A stretch of DNA of 64,000 nucleotides, taken from positions 33,386,908-33,450,907 of the forward strand of contig JARWKL010000002.1 of the NCBI GenBank assembly GCA_029961685.1. The letters run 5' to 3'. Under the pieces are notes generated by a model, which was not told where the DNA came from, did no database searches, and worked only from the letters and a program-made list of their open reading frames with translations. Below are positions 56,501 through 64,000 of this stretch, in pieces (within the stretch, counting starts at the first letter, position 1; each line of letters begins with the position of its first letter). Position numbers and translations under genes: made by a program. This stretch comes from Aristolochia californica. Taxonomy: Eukaryota; Streptophyta; Magnoliopsida; Piperales; Aristolochiaceae.

Positions 56501-59167
56501 ATGACCATTGACTCTTCCGATATTAATCTCCCTCTAAAAAACTCAGATTGAGAATTGGTTTAATAGGTTAGAAAATAGACTTACAAGTATTTATTTGGAC
56601 ATATAATTATTTATATAAATTCTTGTTTATGATAGCATAAAATGCCTCAAAACTTGAAGTTTTTTGTTGTTGCTCGAACCTCACTTACTGTTTGACTTGT
56701 TGCTTCAAATATTGATTTGTCTTTGTAGAAAAATCCAATTACCAAAAGTCTTTTTGGCGTTGGAATGTAGACTCAAAGTTCTTTCTGTCAATATATAATT
56801 TGCAATATGAAAAGTTCAGTATGGAGGTGCGAACGCCAAGGAAACAACAGGTACTGGGACAGGAAAGAAAGAAAAAGGTAGAATACAAACCTAAACTACT
56901 AATTATGATAAACCAAGAAAGAATTACATTATCTTTGTGGGTTGAGCAAGTCAACTCACAGAATCTGCTTTGATACTATATTGAATTCCTGGAAAAGAGA
57001 AATATTTCACTAACTTGTTTATACCTAAGTACAATAAGCCTTCATTTATAATAGAAGAAACAAGTAAAATCATATTACAATTAAACTACCCATGTCTCAA
57101 TTACACCCAAAGTCAAACAATAAAAGATATGTCATAGAAAAATTAAACAATTGAACATAAATAAAAGACTAACATAACTAAAACACCTACAATAAACTCT
57201 TCTGCGAGACTTCCTCCTGTGAGACTCCTTTTAAACTCCACCATATTAATTTTGGCTCTTATGAGACTCTTGTTGTAATAGTCACATATGACTCTTTCCT
57301 ACTTGTTCTTCAACAAGGTCTAGGGGTTTGAGGCAAGGGGTTTCTCAACACTTTTCAAACACAATTTCCGAAGAAGGAAAGAAGTTCTGGCATATCTCTC
57401 TATCTTTTTTTTTTTTTATGGAGTATGTTAAGTTGGGTCGAAGGCCCTATCCCAAAATGACTAGCCAACTTAGGAAACCTCTTTTCCAACTAATAAACTC
57501 AAAATCTTTGTACTCAGTAATCCATGTGGGACTATTCCTTAACACTCCCCCTCACGTGTAGACTATTTGTTTTTGTGGCTCTACAAGTGGATAATTTAGG
57601 AGTAGGCAGTTTAGGTGTAGGCCTTCTTTTGTGGCTCTACAAGTAGATAGTTTTTTAGGTGCAGGCCCACATATGAGTACCTGCTCTAGTACCATGTTAA
57701 GTTGGGTCGCAGGCCTATCCCAAAATGACTAGCCAACTTAGGAAACTTTTTTTCCAGCTAATAAACTCAAGATCTTTGTACTCAGTAATCTATGTGGGAC
57801 TAGGGCCTTCGAACCAACTTAACAAAGCATATTAATATAAAGGAATTCTAGACATTCGAGGGTTCTCAACATTCAGTTGACAGAGTGATAGAGAAATCAA
57901 TTCTCTCATGGGTTCACTCTTTTGGGGTCTTTTCTTCCTACCCAAGTTCTATCATTAGAAGGAATTGGTCCAAGTTTGCAAGGTTTTAGTCATATCTACC
58001 ACACATATGGTTAGTTGGAAGCATAGGCTGGATTTCTCACATTAAAATTCGATGGCAGTTCTTTAGGTAATCCTTGGCCTACAGATATACGGGGACAGTT
58101 AAAGATACTTTCTCCTGTCCAATTGGTAGGTGTGATGGAATGGAAGTAAAATCAAAGCTCTTCTTCATGGAATTCAGCTTTATGTTCAAAATTTTCTAAT
58201 CCTTTCTTGGGTTGAAGGAGACTCTTCTATAGCCATATCTTGGTGTTCTGGTTCCTAACTCCTGCCTGGTATCTTCAGCATTATTTTGATGATATCGTGC
58301 ACTTTTATTCTGATTTTGGTCTTGCAAACCATCTTGCTGAAAATTTAACAAAATCAGGTGCAACAAGATCTGGTCTTTCAGTTGGAAATTCTTTCTCCAA
58401 TGGGAATTGAGTGCTCTTCTCTCCTCCTTTTTTGTTCTTTCTTTGCCCATATTGAAGTATCACCATTTCAAAAAGAAATAGAAAAGAGAAAAAGGACAAT
58501 GGCGACTTTGACACCAAACAACCATAAGAATATAGTTCTTCGTTGCCTGTCCTTGCAAACTGCAATAAACTGACTAAAAGATCGTATTGTACACATACCT
58601 CTAATAGCTTTGGCTGAAAAGATGAGTCAAGCATGACATCAACACCATACATGGCCCTTGACATTGAATTATGCATCTCTGGGTGCACAACTGCAGCTGC
58701 TTCAAACACAGATCGAATCATCCTTCGGACTCTCTCATGAATATCCTGCCATTTTACTGCATGACCACAAGAGAATAACCATGCAAGTCCAAAAATAAGT
58801 CTAACATGTAAAAGTGAAATAAATAATCCATATGCTTTTAACATGGTTGAAAACCTTGATGCTCCTTTTCAAATTCCAACACAAATTCTGGAGTATTCAT
58901 GTGATTCAACCTCCCAACATAATTCTGGAAAAGCACAAAAGTCAAGATTACATTCAGCGCATCCAAGAGAAATAGTGACAATTATTATACCGCAGCAAAT
59001 CTCATGGAACTAAAAGAAAAAAAAAAGTCAACATTGCCATGAACATTTTAATATCTCGCTCAAGTATTGTTCCGTCCAATAATGCTACTTACCATAACAG
59101 TGAAATGAGTTTCATACTCGAACAATGTACTTTTCTCCAAAGAATATCTATTATTCGCTAATCTAGT
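47426..59167 (-). CDS. TTLL12-like: TTLL12-like tubulin-tyrosine-ligase family gene, 3' exons (partial)
   Basis: Four exons on the minus strand join in phase: 59167-59093 (RLANNRYSLEK...HFTVM), 58924-58855 (NYVGRLNHMNTPEFVLEFEK), 58756-58599 (VKWQDIHERV...RAMYGVDVMLD...PKLLE) and the last, 47578-47426 (VTYCPDCARACKYD...FNYVFGCLFLNE, then stop). GT-AG borders fit at each junction. The order and words match plant TTLL12-like proteins (Arabidopsis At1g77550 type), which have a C-terminal TTL domain of ATP-grasp fold. In active TTLs the motif is LLEVN; here it is LLEVT, in line with TTLL12 being thought a poor or inactive ligase. The last intron is about 11 kb and full of mobile elements. Upstream exons were not found and probably lie past 64000, beyond a Gypsy fragment. 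Whether the long intron is still spliced cannot be told from sequence. Confidence 0.85.
47579..48355 (-). other. 3' end of the long TTLL12-like intron; no gene
   Basis: No further exon or coding sequence was seen between the terminal exon and the Copia LTR at 48356. Confidence 0.55.
49179..50085 (+). pseudogene. Copia gag, with stops
   Basis: The UBN2-type gag has WILGSVEPHFVLNLRPY, YEMANFTQGNLSIEEYF, and DQFLMKLCSNFEIAR, and two zinc knuckles at 49878-49980. Stops at about 49280 and 49444, and a frame change at about 49840, break it. The frame ends where the hAT element enters at 50086. Confidence 0.85.
50086..51764. mobile_element. Non-autonomous hAT-like DNA transposon (1,679 bp)
   Basis: Termini are TAGGGTGGCTTTGAGCCGAG on the left and, in complement, TAGGGGTGGCTTCGAACCGA on the right, imperfect inverted repeats of about 20 bp. 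The flanks are CCTACAGC (50078-50085) and CCTACAAC (51765-51772), an 8-bp duplication with one mismatch, as expected of hAT elements. The left half has two direct copies of a block rich in GAGCTCGAGCC words (about 50104-50382 and 50477-50684). The right half has GC-rich sequence and a minus frame of 269 codons (51014-51823) that reads through the terminus, with no hAT transposase words. It inserted into the Copia gag-protease linker. Confidence 0.85.
50380..50455. repeat. Short tandem repeat inside the hAT element
   Basis: A unit of about 23 bp, ACATAAAATTGGGCATGACC plus a few bases, is repeated about four times with small changes. Confidence 0.75.
51765..53260 (+). pseudogene. Copia protease and integrase, broken
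   Basis: The frame 51804-52292 has WYFDSGASNYMTN, NLSKNLISVGQLVD and the GAG-pre-integrase start. Frame changes near 52285 and 52310 lead to 52322-52858, with FATFMDDCSCFSWVYF, VLHSNSSGEYMSNEF and QQNGVAERKNHHLLD. The piece 52889-53107 has CFVHLPAHERHKLTTQSVEC. Similarity ends near 53260. Confidence 0.85.
53330..54120 (+). pseudogene. LINE fragment, pre-RT linker to RT start
   Basis: Translated pieces include ERSFWKRRACFKWTSEGDTN (crossing a stop), HGFTTEFYKK and LVPKK with a shifted KDFRPV, which correspond in order to the linker and first RT motifs of plant L1 LINEs. It is broken by stops. Confidence 0.65.
54115..54540 (-). pseudogene. LINE fragment, post-RT region, opposite strand
   Basis: The minus frame 54115-54372 reads NTIWRKMILAKLG, SPIWRQI and ARLWTDHWIGNTLS, typical of the stretch between RT and zf-RVT in LINEs. 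It lies tail-to-tail with the plus-strand RT piece. Confidence 0.65.
54573..55203 (+). mobile_element. Family T element T2 with L-type internal sequence
   Basis: The left LTR 54573-54690 is 118 bp, followed by TGGTATCAGAGC (54691-54702). The interior (54703-55130) is not the tiny T1 interior; it appears related to the 5' interior of E1/E2 (GAGTTGACTCGTTCAACCCA, ATATATTGACGGAAAGA, ATTTTATGCTATCAA). The right LTR (about 55134-55203) has lost its first ~50 bases. Just left of the left LTR, 54525-54572 is a T interior end with polypurine tract (GTGTGGGAGGAA), so the LTR is shared by two tandem units. Confidence 0.75.
55204..57315 (-). mobile_element. L-family non-autonomous LTR element E2
   Basis: The right (5') LTR is 56979-57315 (337 bp; first TG changed to TA, ending GTTCTTCAACA). 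The primer site is the complement of 56967-56978 (TAGTATCAAAGC). Of the left LTR only about 17 bp remain (ATACTTGTTCTTCAACA, 55204-55220), followed by the polypurine complement CCCCCTCAAACTGGAG. The interior has no gag or pol and matches E1 along its length. The left LTR was removed where T2 joins it. Confidence 0.75.
57426..57833 (-). mobile_element. Family T element T3, minus orientation
   Basis: The left LTR is 57426-57544 (119 bp). The interior of 138 bp holds two copies of a TTTTGTGGCTCTACAAGT unit. The primer site is the complement of 57683-57694 (TGGTACTAGAGC). The right LTR begins at 57695 but after GTGGGACT (about 57801) it does not continue with the normal ATTCCTTAACA; instead there is AGGGCCTTCGAACCAACTTAACA, the reverse complement of the LTR's own other end. 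No target duplication was seen. Confidence 0.8.
57990..58500 (+). mobile_element. LINE RNase H end fragment in the TTLL12-like intron
   Basis: Plus-strand pieces read LKFDGSSLGNPWPTD, FSCPIGRCDGMEV, GDSSIAISWCSG, FDDIVHFYSDFGLANHLAEN and SGATRSGLSVGNSFSPMG, the RNase H of plant L1 LINEs in several frames. An A-rich stretch at 58470-58498 is the probable tail. The last TTLL12-like exon before the long intron begins 100 bp further on. Confidence 0.78.
58599..59167 (-). CDS. TTLL12-like: Three internal exons of the TTLL12-like gene
   Basis: Exons 59167-59093 (75 bp), 58924-58855 (70 bp) and 58756-58599 (158 bp) are separated by short GT-AG introns of 168 and 98 bp. The protein reading is open across all three joins. 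They encode the part of the TTL domain with MYGVDVMLD and PKLLE. The exon before 59167 was not located with confidence. Confidence 0.85.
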
Positions 59168-59398
59168 CTGCAAAACATAAATCACAATTACTATAAAATA
59201 CAAGAATAAAAGCAACTCATCCTCCCTCTCGGAAAGAGGACAACTTCTTAAACCAAAATACCACAAATTATTCGAAGGTCAGAGTTCCACTTGCATACAG
59301 TATTAGAGAATCAAATACCCTATAATCTATTCTTTCCCGCAAGTGCAGGTCATAAACAGAAGAAAGGAAAATTTATCCATTAAGATTTCCTACCAATG
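59168..59398 (-). other. TTLL12-like intron or undetected exon
   Basis: No certain exon is seen. A frame reading VYDLHLRERIDYR at about 59354-59316 precedes a GT, but no good acceptor lies before it, so it is not called. Confidence 0.4.
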
Positions 59399-60421
59399 TG
59401 AATGTTGGAAATGTAGCCCAAAAAATCATAGAAAACCAGAAAGATCTTTTAGATGTATAGAGTTGATTATTTTGAGAAATTCTCCTAGTTGTCTACAGAT
59501 AGATTTTTATTAGAATTTTCATCTGTAACAGTGAATAAAGGTGGCCATTGTACCAACTAGATGTGGAAAATACATTTTTCCATGTAGATTTTTGGAAAAA
59601 CCCAAGCTCTCAGGCAGAGATCAAGGGGTGATTTTGATAGGGGATGAGTGGAGAGGGAAGAATGAGAGAGAGTGACTAGTTGAAGATTGCAGGGTTTTAG
59701 CTATTTCTAACTTAAAAAAAAAAAAAAAAAACTATAATGTGAATGTTGGAAATGTAGCCCAAAAAATCATAGAAAACCAGAAAGATCTTTTAGATGTATA
59801 GAGTTGATTATTTTGAGAAATTCTCCTAGTTTTCTACAGATAGATTTTTATTAGAATTTTCCTCTGTAACAGTGAATAAAGGTGGCCATTGTACCAACTA
59901 GATGTGGAAAATACATTTTTCCATGTAGATTTTTGGAAAAACCCAAGCTCTCAGGCAGAGATCAAGGGGTGATTTTGATAGGGGATGAGTGGAGAGGGAA
60001 GAATGAGAGAGAGTGACTAGTTGAAGATTGCAGGGTTTTAGCTATTTCTAACTTAAAAAAAAAAAAAAAAAAAACTATAATGTGAATGTTGGAAATGTAG
60101 CCCAAAAAATCATAGAAAACCAGAAAGATCTTTTAGATGTATAGAGTTGATTATTTTGAGAAATTCTCCTAGTTGTCTACAGATAGATTTTTATTAGAAT
60201 TTTCATCTGTAACAGTGAATAAAGGTGGCCATTGTACCAACTAGATGTGGAAAATACATTTTTCCATGTAGATTTTTGGAAAAACCCAAGCTCTCAGGCA
60301 GAGATCAAGGGGTGATTTTGATGGGGGATGAGTGGAGAGGGAAGAATGAGAGAGAGTGACTAGTTGAAGATTGCAGGGTTTTAGCTATTTCTAACTTAAA
60401 AAAAAAAAAAAAAAACTATAG
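59395..60421. repeat. Three near-identical tandem units of about 341 bp
   Basis: Units start at about 59395, 59736 and 60079, each beginning AATGTGAATGTTGGAAATG and ending CTAACTTAAAAAA plus an A-run and ACTATA. Only a few single-base differences (for example TTGTC/TTTTC, TCATC/TCCTC) and the A-run length distinguish them. The high identity points to a recent event or to an assembly artefact. Confidence 0.93.
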
Positions 60422-60723
60422 TTGAGGACGTGTCCCCCTACCCAGCCTTCTCTATTTATAGATGTACATCCATAATTAGAATGAAAGAGAAATTCCTAAT
60501 CTAAAGCCTAAACAAATTAAGAACTTCTAAGCTTTATCAAACTAGGAAACTATTAAGAAGTTACTAGGAAACCCAATTTCTTAATAGAAGGATAGGAAGC
60601 TCCTTTCCTCATTGAGGAAGGAGAGGTGGCACCCCCTTTCGCAAAACCTCAAAATACCTCTCCTTTTGAAAAGTAATTCCAACCTTGTCCCTTAGTCCCC
60701 TTTTCACACTTTTGGCCTTCCGT

Positions 60724-61077
60724 TTACATAGCATTGACTCCTCCCAAAAGAATAACCTTGTCCTCAAGGTATGAAAGAAAGAAACTAACATAGAAATTCA
60801 TCTTCAAACCCCCAGGCAGCATCTTTGGTTGGAGAAATGACCTCATTGCATAAGATTTCAGTTCAGAGTCGGGTCCCATAGAAAATTGTCGCTTCTTAAG
60901 AATGGCAAGGGGCTTTGGTTGAATAGCAACATCATATGAGGGAAGAGGGAGGACATCCATTGTTAAAGCTTCGACATGCTTTTTGAGATGGGAATTTGGA
61001 AGATTGAATGGATAGATGATCCTGCAGGTAATCCAATATATAGGTGCCACCTTTTTTAAGTAATCGAAAAGGCCCAT
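60724..61077 (-). pseudogene. Gypsy integrase end and chromodomain-like fragment
   Basis: A 117-codon frame begins GLFDYLKKVAPIYWITC, a degraded GPF.VLKKV..VAY.L segment, and ends LSYLEDKVILLGGVNAM, the usual end of plant chromovirus polyproteins just before the LTR. The chromodomain core itself is poorly kept. Confidence 0.6.
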
Positions 61078-61701
61078 AGAATTGAGGGAAGAGCTTTGGA
61101 TGATGCTAGGCCACTTTCAACTGTTGGCAGGATGGTTGAAGTTTGAGATAGACACAATCACCTACAGCAAATTCTAGCTCCCTACACTTTTTATCATGTT
61201 GACATTTCAACTATTGTTGAACTAAGAAGAGCTGATGCTTAAGAAGTTTGAGAGCCTTCCACCAAGGCTTACTGCATGCCTCAATTGGAGTGGTGCCTAG
61301 AACATAAGAAGAAATGGCAAGGGTGGTTGGCCATAAATGACCTCAAAGAGTGAAGTCTTGAGAGATGAATGATAAGAAGTGTTAGGAGTACTTGGGTTCG
61401 GGTCAAGGTAGATAATTAGTTCACTAGGTAAGCTTGTTAGCAAAAAAGCCCTGGAGATAAGTCTCTAAGTACCTATTAATTGCCTTGACCTGGCCATGAG
61501 GGGAAATAAGTTGTGCTCATCATCAAGGTGGCCCACTGTATGCAAGCGATGCATAATTTAGTTCAAACCAGATGTACTGCATGAAACCCAAGAAGCCATG
61601 CAACTATTGATTATAGTGGGCAAAGACCACTCTTGCACAGCCTGAACCTTCTCACTCTCAATTTTCACTCCACTACTCCGTATATAGCCAAGGCAGTGAA
61701 C

Positions 61702-61929
61702 TCAAGGTGTAGCAGAAGTGCACTTTGAGATATTCACATCTAGGCAATTAGCTTGAAAATTTTGCACAATAAATTTCATGTGATCTTGGAGGGATTTGTT
61801 ATGGGCCAAGATATTATCAAAGAGTACGAGAACATTGTTCCATTTGGATAAGCCCCGAACTAAAATTTTTGAATTTTGAACCAAACAGTCAAGCAACTGC
61901 TGGCTGCTGCCTGTGCACGCCTGCTGCAC
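61702..61929 (-). pseudogene. Gypsy reverse transcriptase fragment
   Basis: The frame reads NNVLVLFDNILAHNKSLQDH, which corresponds to the VLVFFDDILIYS active-site region, with the second Asp changed to Asn, followed by a degraded VN..KC segment. It is isolated from other RT motifs. Confidence 0.65.
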
Positions 61930-61930
61930 C

Positions 61931-64000
61931 CCTCACACCCCCTGCATGTGTGGCCTCTTCATGCATGCAGCACCTGCTGCTGCCCCTGCATTCACACGAG
62001 CCCTACAGCTGCTGGCAGCCAATGCCCCTGCACCCCATGCTGCTGTTGTGCCTTAGCTATTTCAGTTTTCTGAGCCGTTTGAACCTGTTGTTGCACCCGG
62101 GTGGGCTTTTTGATGACTTGGGGCTGCCATACCACCTTGAAAACACCATTTTGACGCCATCACCAGTGCTCTCTATTTTGGCTGTGCAATATACAAATTT
62201 ACCGAAATCAGCTGTGTTGCGTCCATCTATGAATGTGCCGCCCATGTCGCGTTCGCCCACGTATCACATGTGCTCCTTTGGATGGCCTTCACCTTGACAC
62301 GGGTGTCCTCCGATTGAGCAAGAAGGTGTAGAATATGGTGTAGAAAAGGGTAGAAGAGGAAAAAAGGATAAAGGCAAAGGGAAGGGAAGGTTATCTCATC
62401 AGATGAAGATACCTAGGTCACGGCTGAGTCTAAGCACTGGCTGCCCCTACATCTCCACCAAATTGCTCTAATCCCCTTTAATTTATAGGCAAGGTGAGAG
62501 GGCTGAATTTCAGGACATAGGTGACCTAATAAATGGGTTGGTTGAGGCGTATAATGAAGATTTCGAGGTAGGAATATGAATGGACTGACGTAAGGCAGGT
62601 GACAAGATTAGGGTTTCGGAAGTTTAAGGTTATTCGGGTGAGTTAGGGAGGTAGGAATAGAAAACCAAGATTATAGTTTTGTTGTTCAAGGAGTTAGGAA
62701 ATTAATGGTATAGGTTTTGTAGGAGTTTGAAGGGAGGAAGACTAAAAGTCAGTGTATTGGGATCGAGCTTCAAGTTAAGGACTTGAGTAGGAAAACAACT
62801 AGGGTTCGAGTTTATGGGACTCTAGAGTGGACAAAACTTGGTATTCAGAGCCTAGAGAGAACTAGGTAAGTGATAGGAAACTGGTGGGTAACTTTTGAGT
62901 TAGCTAGACAGGAAGGTTACTCGAGAGAGGAGATTGCCAATCTCCAAACTAAAGCAAATTTCCCTAATTTAGACCTAAACCACTTAACACAATCAAAGAC
63001 AAACAAGAACTCTTTAATAAGAATTCTTGGGCTCTAAAGAAAGAAGGAAAGGACTAATTAAGTTAGCCTAGAGCACTAGTGTAAGACTCGTGTGAAAGAC
63101 TTGACTAGAGAGGCACTCCTTTAACGTGAACTCTCTTAGCGAGTTTCACTCTCTTAAGGCTAAACACTAACAAAACTAGGCTTACTTAATTCAAGACACT
63201 AAAGACATAGGACTAGGGATACTTAACTAGGATACTATACCATGAATGCTAAAATAACCTTGAGAGAACTTCGATTAATTAGTAAAGATAGTTTTCACTT
63301 AGTGAGTAACACTTGCCACACATGAACCCACTAAAACTACTAGTGTCTACTAATCTAATCTAATCTAATCTCAAACACTCTACAAGAGTAAAGCTAAAAT
63401 AACGATGGGATAGAAGACCGATTTGGCTTACCTTTGCCAAGGGCAAAACCTCCTTGGGAAGATACCCTTTGATCGGGGGATGGGTGCCTAGATGACCTTT
63501 ATGTCGTGGATCAAGACACCTTGGTTGGTCAAAGCTAATATTTAACCGAGGCCAAAGGGATTTGTATTCGTAAAAGATGATTACAAGGCATGTGGAACAC
63601 TCTATTTAAGAGGAGCTAATTCTACAATTCTTCCTATGTGGAACTAAGAGCTAAGCGTGCTTTTGCTTGGACAAGTTCTCCCAATTTTTCTTTGGCTGAG
63701 TTGGAGCCACTTTGAGAGCCTCTTGGACAATTCTGCCCCTGCTTAGCTGGCGCCTCCTTCCAAAGTGTCAAAAAGAATGAAATGTCAAGTTGCTCCTTCT
63801 CCCATTCTTGGAATGAAATATGAACAATTTGAAGAACTTGAAGAAGAATTTGGAAATGAGCTTTCAAAAAGTAAAGCCCAGAAGATCTAGTTGTATTGCA
63901 GAGAAAGCAACTTCTCAGGAATATAAAATTCAGATATTTTATATTTATATTAAGCCAATAAATGCAAGGAGTTAATTTCTTGCCCAAAAAGGTATTTTGG
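61931..64000. other. Unassigned DNA; probably element-derived, no gene supported
   Basis: 61940-62050 is rich in CTGCTG and CCTGCA words. 62838-62851 reads TTGGTATTCAGAGC, a primer-site-like word with one extra base, and 62450-62480 has a GCTCTAATCCCC word that may be a damaged primer-site complement. 62900-63400 has many GACTCTT and ACTAA words. A minus frame at 63634-63987 resembles nothing I recognise. Exons of the TTLL12-like gene could be present but were not identified. Confidence 0.4.

Larger units (their letters stand above)
59399..61930 (-). mobile_element. Truncated Gypsy element with 3' LTR, minus strand
   Basis: Near 60733 the minus strand reads GGGAGGAGTCAA then TGCTATGTAAACGG, a polypurine tract and LTR start. 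The LTR has a TATA box (CTATAAATAGAG, about 60455-60466 in complement) and then includes the three tandem units, ending near 59399. Internal pieces are a chromodomain-like end (SYLEDKVILLGG at about 60730-60770), FDYLKKVAPIYWI (about 61070) and, after a deletion, RT (VLVLFDNILAHNKSLQDHMK, 61702-61850). Integrase and most of RT are missing. Confidence 0.65.

Noticed and set aside
58305..58598. Extension of the TTLL12-like exon frame past 58599
   Set aside because: The frame runs through a GTATGT donor into intron and into LINE RNase H sequence read backwards; the true continuation is at 47578.
59316..59354. Possible extra exon of the TTLL12-like gene (VYDLHLRERIDYR on the minus strand)
   Set aside because: A donor follows, but I found no good acceptor before it and cannot confirm the protein match by eye.
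61876..62297. Cys/Pro/Leu-rich frames in the CTGCTG-rich stretch
   Set aside because: They arise from low-complexity CTG/CCTGCA repeats next to a Gypsy fragment.

Overview
The window is nuclear DNA of a flowering plant. It holds intron-bearing genes for a chloroplast RelA/SpoT homologue, a plant-type TAF9 and a TTLL12-like protein, and it is packed with Copia, chromovirus-type Gypsy, LINE, hAT and very short LTR elements, many nested in one another. LTR primer sites mostly match plant initiator tRNA-Met (TGGTATCAGAGC). I cannot name the species; the long TE-filled introns suggest a repeat-rich, probably non-grass, genome.

Three cellular genes are supported. (1) 2551-6831, plus: a complete six-exon RSH2/RSH3-type (p)ppGpp synthetase/hydrolase of 726 residues with a Ser-rich N-terminal transit region. 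(2) 29869-30912, minus: a two-exon TFIID/SAGA subunit TAF9 of 178 residues, with a possible 5' UTR exon about 6.3 kb upstream near 37239-37480. (3) 47426-59167, minus: the 3' part of a TTLL12-like tubulin-tyrosine-ligase family gene. Its last exon (47426-47578) is separated from the previous one (58599-58756) by an intron of about 11 kb that holds a Copia element, an hAT element, LINE pieces and several small LTR elements. Its 5' exons are not seen in the window.

The rest is mobile-element terrain. 1-1054: a minus-strand LTR element end. 7.2-10.4 kb, 24.3-25.8 kb and (inverted) 27.2-27.8 kb: an unclassified repeat family with arrays of GATCGATCA-like words. 10.4-21.4 kb: a layered nest, in which a minus-strand Copia is split by a 5,160-bp Gypsy element with 100-bp LTRs and an intact 5-bp target duplication, by a 419-bp solo LTR with its own intact duplication, and by copies of a non-autonomous LTR family called L here. 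32.4 kb: a complete 331-bp TRIM/SMART-like retrotransposon (family T) with a perfect duplication. 33.9-35.2 kb: the 3' half of a LINE. 37.6-41.0 kb: a Copia with both LTRs. 42.4-46.0 kb: a minus-strand Copia. 53.3-58.5 kb: LINE pieces, T elements and an L element. 59.4-61.9 kb: a Gypsy fragment whose LTR carries three near-identical 341-bp units.

The best candidates for something undescribed are the tiny T family, which appears to share internal sequence with the much larger L family although the LTRs differ; the 100-bp Gypsy LTR that resembles the anticodon arm of the initiator tRNA used as its primer; the GATCGATCA repeat family; and the transposon-filled TTLL12-like gene. All calls come from reading the sequence by eye, without database searches.
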